Source: an uncultured Eubacteriales bacterium
GTDB lineage: Bacteria; Bacillota; Clostridia; Oscillospirales; Acutalibacteraceae
Length of the DNA: 64,000 nucleotides
Direction of reading: 5' to 3'
Assembly: GCA_934457415.1 (NCBI GenBank)
Contig: CAKSHM010000009.1
Coordinates: 1 to 64,000 of the forward strand
Shown here: one piece after another, positions 61,333-64,000 of the stretch
Position numbering within the stretch: the first letter of the stretch is position 1
Layout: each line of letters opens with the position of its first letter
Made by a program: the position numbers and the translations under genes
The notes under the pieces: model-generated
What the model was told of the DNA's origin: nothing
What the model saw: the letters and a program-made list of their open reading frames with translations, nothing else
Databases searched by the model: none

Positions 61333-61855
61333 AAAAATACCGGCTATTCTGCGGAGGGTGTTTCAGGCTTTGTTTCTTGCCGCTGCGGGTATCATTCTGC
61401 TCGCAAATCTGTACTGCCTTGCGGCGAAGGAGATTTTCAAGGTGAAGGCTCCGACAGTTTTCGGCTATTCCTCCGCCGTTGTGCTGACCGGCAGTATGAG
61501 CGGAACCTTAGAGCCGGATGATCTTATCGTAACTCATAAGCAGAGCGTTTACAATGTCGGAGATATTGTTATGTATCATACAAGCGGTACGCCGGTGACG
61601 CACCGTATAATCTCCCAAAATGAAAAGGGTTACCGCACAAAAGGTGACGCCAACAATACCGATGACGGCACGGATATACCTAAGGAGGATATAGTCGGCA
61701 AAGCAGTGCTGGCGATCCCGAAAATCGGTGCTGTTATCCGTCTTGTGCGGACTCCGTTAGGAATGATCGGTCTGATTGCCGCAATTATTCTGATTACCGA
61801 ACTGCCTAATCTTATAGGCTGCATTCGCCGCAAAGATAAAAAACAGGAAAGCTAA
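61322..61855 (+). CDS. SipW-type signal peptidase I, second copy
   Basis: 177 residues. Membrane helix ~12-33, catalytic Ser58 in VVLTGSMSG, PVTHRIISQ and TKGDANNTDDGTDIP, with a C-terminal helix (~148-168). It is clearly related to the first copy but lacks the charged tail. It overlaps the SPKTG gene upstream and precedes another exported protein, so each peptidase seems to have its own substrates. Confidence 0.92.
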   Translation: MKTEKIPAILRRVFQALFLAAAGIILLANLYCLAAKEIFKVKAPTVFGYSSAVVLTGSMSGTLEPDDLIVTHKQSVYNVGDIVMYHTSGTPVTHRIISQNEKGYRTKGDANNTDDGTDIPKEDIVGKAVLAIPKIGAVIRLVRTPLGMIGLIAAIILITELPNLIGCIRRKDKKQES

Positions 61856-61875
61856 AAAACATAGGGGGAGGAAAA

Positions 61876-62541
61876 ATGAAATACGGCAAAAAAATAAATC
61901 AAAGACCGAAATTTCATCTTCCTTTTTCAGCTGTTTTGATGTATATTATGCTGATAGCTATAGCTTTGACCGGCGTGACCTTTTCAAGTTATATGACCGG
62001 CACAACGGTAGGCGATACGGCGAGAATGGCAATTATGCGTGATGTCTCCGTTACCGAAGATGCAAACCTTGCCGAGCCGGACAAATGGGTAATTACTCCG
62101 GGTGCGGATTTGATAAAAAATGCCGTTATAAATTTCGAGAGAAGCGAAATGGCATGCTATGTTTTCTGTCATATAAAAACGAAGGGGTGGAGCAAACTCG
62201 ATAACAATTACAGCTTTGCTTATTATGCCGACGGTGAAAATCTCATTAGCTGGGCAGTAGATAAAGATTGGAATTATCTTTCGGGAAACGTAAATGAGGC
62301 GGTATATTTCCATACCGTCAGTGCCGATACCGTTTTGACGGCCGATGTGCTTGCGGACGGCGGAAAAATCACCGTCAGTGAAAATATAACAAAAACGCAG
62401 CTCGGACTTTTGCCGAAAGATATGCAAATAAAAATAAGCGCCGCGGCGGTGCAGTATAACGGGTTTTCTGAAGGATTAGAAGCCGGATATACCGAGGCGC
62501 AGCGCGCATTAGCCGCATGGGAAGCCGTGAAAAACAATTAA
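61876..62541 (+). CDS. SipW-dependent-type exported protein
   Basis: 221 residues. Signal peptide LPFSAVLMYIMLIAIALTGV, then TFSSYMTGTTVGDTARMA, the pattern of SipW substrates. The mature region is beta-rich and acidic (ISWAVDKDWNYLSGNVNEAV). A weak TasA/camelysin-like pattern (RMAIMRDVSV, then VITPGADLIKNAVI) suggests another fibre component. gggggagg precedes ATG 61876; it lies 20 nt from the second peptidase gene. Confidence 0.75.
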   Translation: MKYGKKINQRPKFHLPFSAVLMYIMLIAIALTGVTFSSYMTGTTVGDTARMAIMRDVSVTEDANLAEPDKWVITPGADLIKNAVINFERSEMACYVFCHIKTKGWSKLDNNYSFAYYADGENLISWAVDKDWNYLSGNVNEAVYFHTVSADTVLTADVLADGGKITVSENITKTQLGLLPKDMQIKISAAAVQYNGFSEGLEAGYTEAQRALAAWEAVKNN

Positions 62542-62559
62542 AGTCTCGGCGGAAAGCAG

Positions 62560-64000
62560 ATGGATAGTATGAAAGGGAAATATCTGAAAAAACACTGTAA
62601 GAATACGGAGTATAAAAGGCTCAGAAGACTGCTTGCGGTCATTCTGTGCCTTTGCCTGCTTGCGTCTTTTTTTCAGATCCAGAAGATAACGGCATCTGCC
62701 GGAGCTGATATTGATTCAGTGACTGTCACTTATGAGGGTAAGACGGCAGAAAAGCTGACTCTGCCTCAAAACGAAAGAGCCGTTCTCAAAGCCGAGTGCT
62801 CTCCCGAAACACAGAAGATCGCTTATCAGTGGCAGATCCTTGCGGATATCAAGTCGGAGCTTTGGCTCAATATTTACGACGCGACAAAGCAGTCGGTATC
62901 ACTGTCATATCCTATGCTAAGCTCTCTTTTGGATGAAGCCGGCAGCGCTTATATCCGCTGCAGAGTAACGGCGGATAACGGAGACTTCTATTCTGATAAC
63001 GTCTGTGTGACAGTAGCATATATTGTTTCCGACGATGCAGAGTACGGGGTCATGCAAACCGGAAAACCTCCGGTACGTAAGGCTGCCGCCCGCGCGCCGA
63101 AGAGTAATCCTGAATATGTGGACATCTTCGTTAACTATTTGGACGCTGTGTCCGGTCAGCCTATCTATACGGGATTTACCGCACAGATCGAGTACGGAAC
63201 TTCCTATTCCAATACCGTTATATCGCCTACTTATCTCGGCTATGCGCCGTTTTATAATGCAGACAATCCTTCTGTTACTGTTTCCGCGGGAGGCACGGCA
63301 GAGGCATTCGATGACGCAACGGTGATATCTCTGAATATTTCGTCAGACTACATCGGTTCGCAATATATCGTTAATGTCTATTATAAAGCAATTGATGTGC
63401 CTTACGCTGTACGGTATTACTTTCAAAATATCAATGACGATATGTACACCGAGAATATGGGGCTCTACCGCATATCCTCCGCAAAAACAGGCACCATTAT
63501 TTCCAATGAGCAGCTTGAGTTACAGGATCCGGATACGGTCAAGGGCTTTACTAAGCTGTATCATTATCCCGAGGCGGTTGCCGCCGACGGATCAACTGTA
63601 TTTCAGTGCTATTACGACCGTAACTATTATATGGTTAAATTCGATACTTCCGGCGGATACGGCACAGAACCCATTTATGCCCGCTACGGTACGCCTTTTG
63701 TAGTGAATACGCCCACCCGTCACGGTTATATATTTGATGGATGGGACGATTTGTCGAACGGTTCGGGTGACGGCATAAAGGACATACTGCCAGACGCCGT
63801 ACCGGACGAAAACCGCACATATAAAGCTCTTTGGCGCACGGTTAACACAACATATACGGCGGTGTATTGGCTGCAGAATGCCGATGATGACGATTACAGC
63901 TATATCGGCAGCGTAAAGGAAAATGCTAAGAGCGGAGATGTTGTTTCGGGATCGGACAATCTGACAGCCACCACACCGCTGTGCGGTAATAATCATAATC
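62560..64000 (+). CDS. Large surface protein with Listeria/Bacteroides-type repeats, partial
   Basis: Open from ATG 62560 to the end of the window (480 codons, no stop). An unusually long N-terminus (~25 residues, basic: KKHCKNTEYKRLRR) precedes the signal helix LLAVILCLCLLASFFQIQ. Residues ~48-150 look like an Ig-like domain (YQWQILADIK, YIRCRVTADNG). Beyond ~350, MVKFDTSGGYGTEP with TPTRHGYIFDGWDD is an InlB B-repeat (Flg_new) unit; TAVYWLQNADDDDYSYIGSV starts another repeat type seen in such adhesins. Probably a wall-associated adhesin or fibre partner of the SipW locus. The C-terminus, including any sorting signal, is not visible. Confidence 0.8.
   Translation, partial: MDSMKGKYLKKHCKNTEYKRLRRLLAVILCLCLLASFFQIQKITASAGADIDSVTVTYEGKTAEKLTLPQNERAVLKAECSPETQKIAYQWQILADIKSELWLNIYDATKQSVSLSYPMLSSLLDEAGSAYIRCRVTADNGDFYSDNVCVTVAYIVSDDAEYGVMQTGKPPVRKAAARAPKSNPEYVDIFVNYLDAVSGQPIYTGFTAQIEYGTSYSNTVISPTYLGYAPFYNADNPSVTVSAGGTAEAFDDATVISLNISSDYIGSQYIVNVYYKAIDVPYAVRYYFQNINDDMYTENMGLYRISSAKTGTIISNEQLELQDPDTVKGFTKLYHYPEAVAADGSTVFQCYYDRNYYMVKFDTSGGYGTEPIYARYGTPFVVNTPTRHGYIFDGWDDLSNGSGDGIKDILPDAVPDENRTYKALWRTVNTTYTAVYWLQNADDDDYSYIGSVKENAKSGDVVSGSDNLTATTPLCGNNHN

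Overview
The window reads as a chromosome segment of a Gram-positive anaerobe of the class Clostridia, most likely a gut member of the Oscillospiraceae/Ruminococcaceae type. The evidence is strong AGGAGG-type ribosome sites with many TTG/GTG starts, a PyrD/PyrK class 1B dihydroorotate dehydrogenase, a ZTP riboswitch, a PyrR-type attenuator, SipW/TasA-like surface genes and a RsiV-type anti-sigma factor. The exact genus cannot be named from the sequence alone.

Layout. 1-546: the 3' end of an rRNA operon in the order 23S, tRNA-Lys, tRNA-Glu, 5S, tRNA-Asn, then a terminator. 547-2274: wreckage of a mobile element beside tRNA-Asn (internally deleted ParA, truncated ParB, an IS3-family scrap). 2275-23026: an AT-rich, foreign-looking glycan locus: a LacI-type regulator, two ~1490-residue lipoproteins, an ABC sugar importer without its ATPase, two GH130 enzymes, a GH38 and a GH92 alpha-mannosidase, and a decayed third lipoprotein. 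It is bounded on both sides by remnants of the same IS3-type element. Together these genes look fit to capture a mannose-rich glycan (for example N-glycan or yeast mannan fragments), import the oligosaccharide and dismantle it inside the cell. 24075-24479: a small DUF4430-type membrane protein.

24641-34566 (minus strand): a nine-gene pyr operon (pyrC-carA-carB-pyrK-pyrD-pyrF-pyrE-pyrB-pyrI) encoding all steps to UMP, with a promoter, a PyrR-like binding loop and a terminator in its leader. 34801-46002 (minus strand): a nine-gene pur operon (purE-C-F-M-N-O-AICAR transformylase-D-L) under a ZTP riboswitch; bifunctional PurH is replaced by an archaeal-type IMP cyclohydrolase plus a stand-alone transformylase. 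46321-50868: a TlpA-like thioredoxin lipoprotein, a NapH-like Fe-S membrane protein and a tiny CxxC peptide, divergent from a two-component system and a cysteine hydrolase.

50997-54579 (minus strand): MBOAT acyltransferase, SGNH lipoprotein, ECF sigma factor and RsiV/DUF3298 anti-sigma in one tightly coupled operon with an ECF-like promoter in front. This looks like a self-regulated envelope-acylation stress system and is the most attractive hypothesis here. 54800-57506: a small Xre regulator, then a DUF1538 membrane protein coupled to a PII-like protein. 57709-58407: a Crp/Fnr regulator with a palindromic site upstream. 58856-64000: a surface-fibre locus with two SipW-type signal peptidases, three TasA/camelysin-like or related exported proteins (one with an SPKTG sortase-like tail) and the start of a large repeat-containing surface protein that runs off the window.
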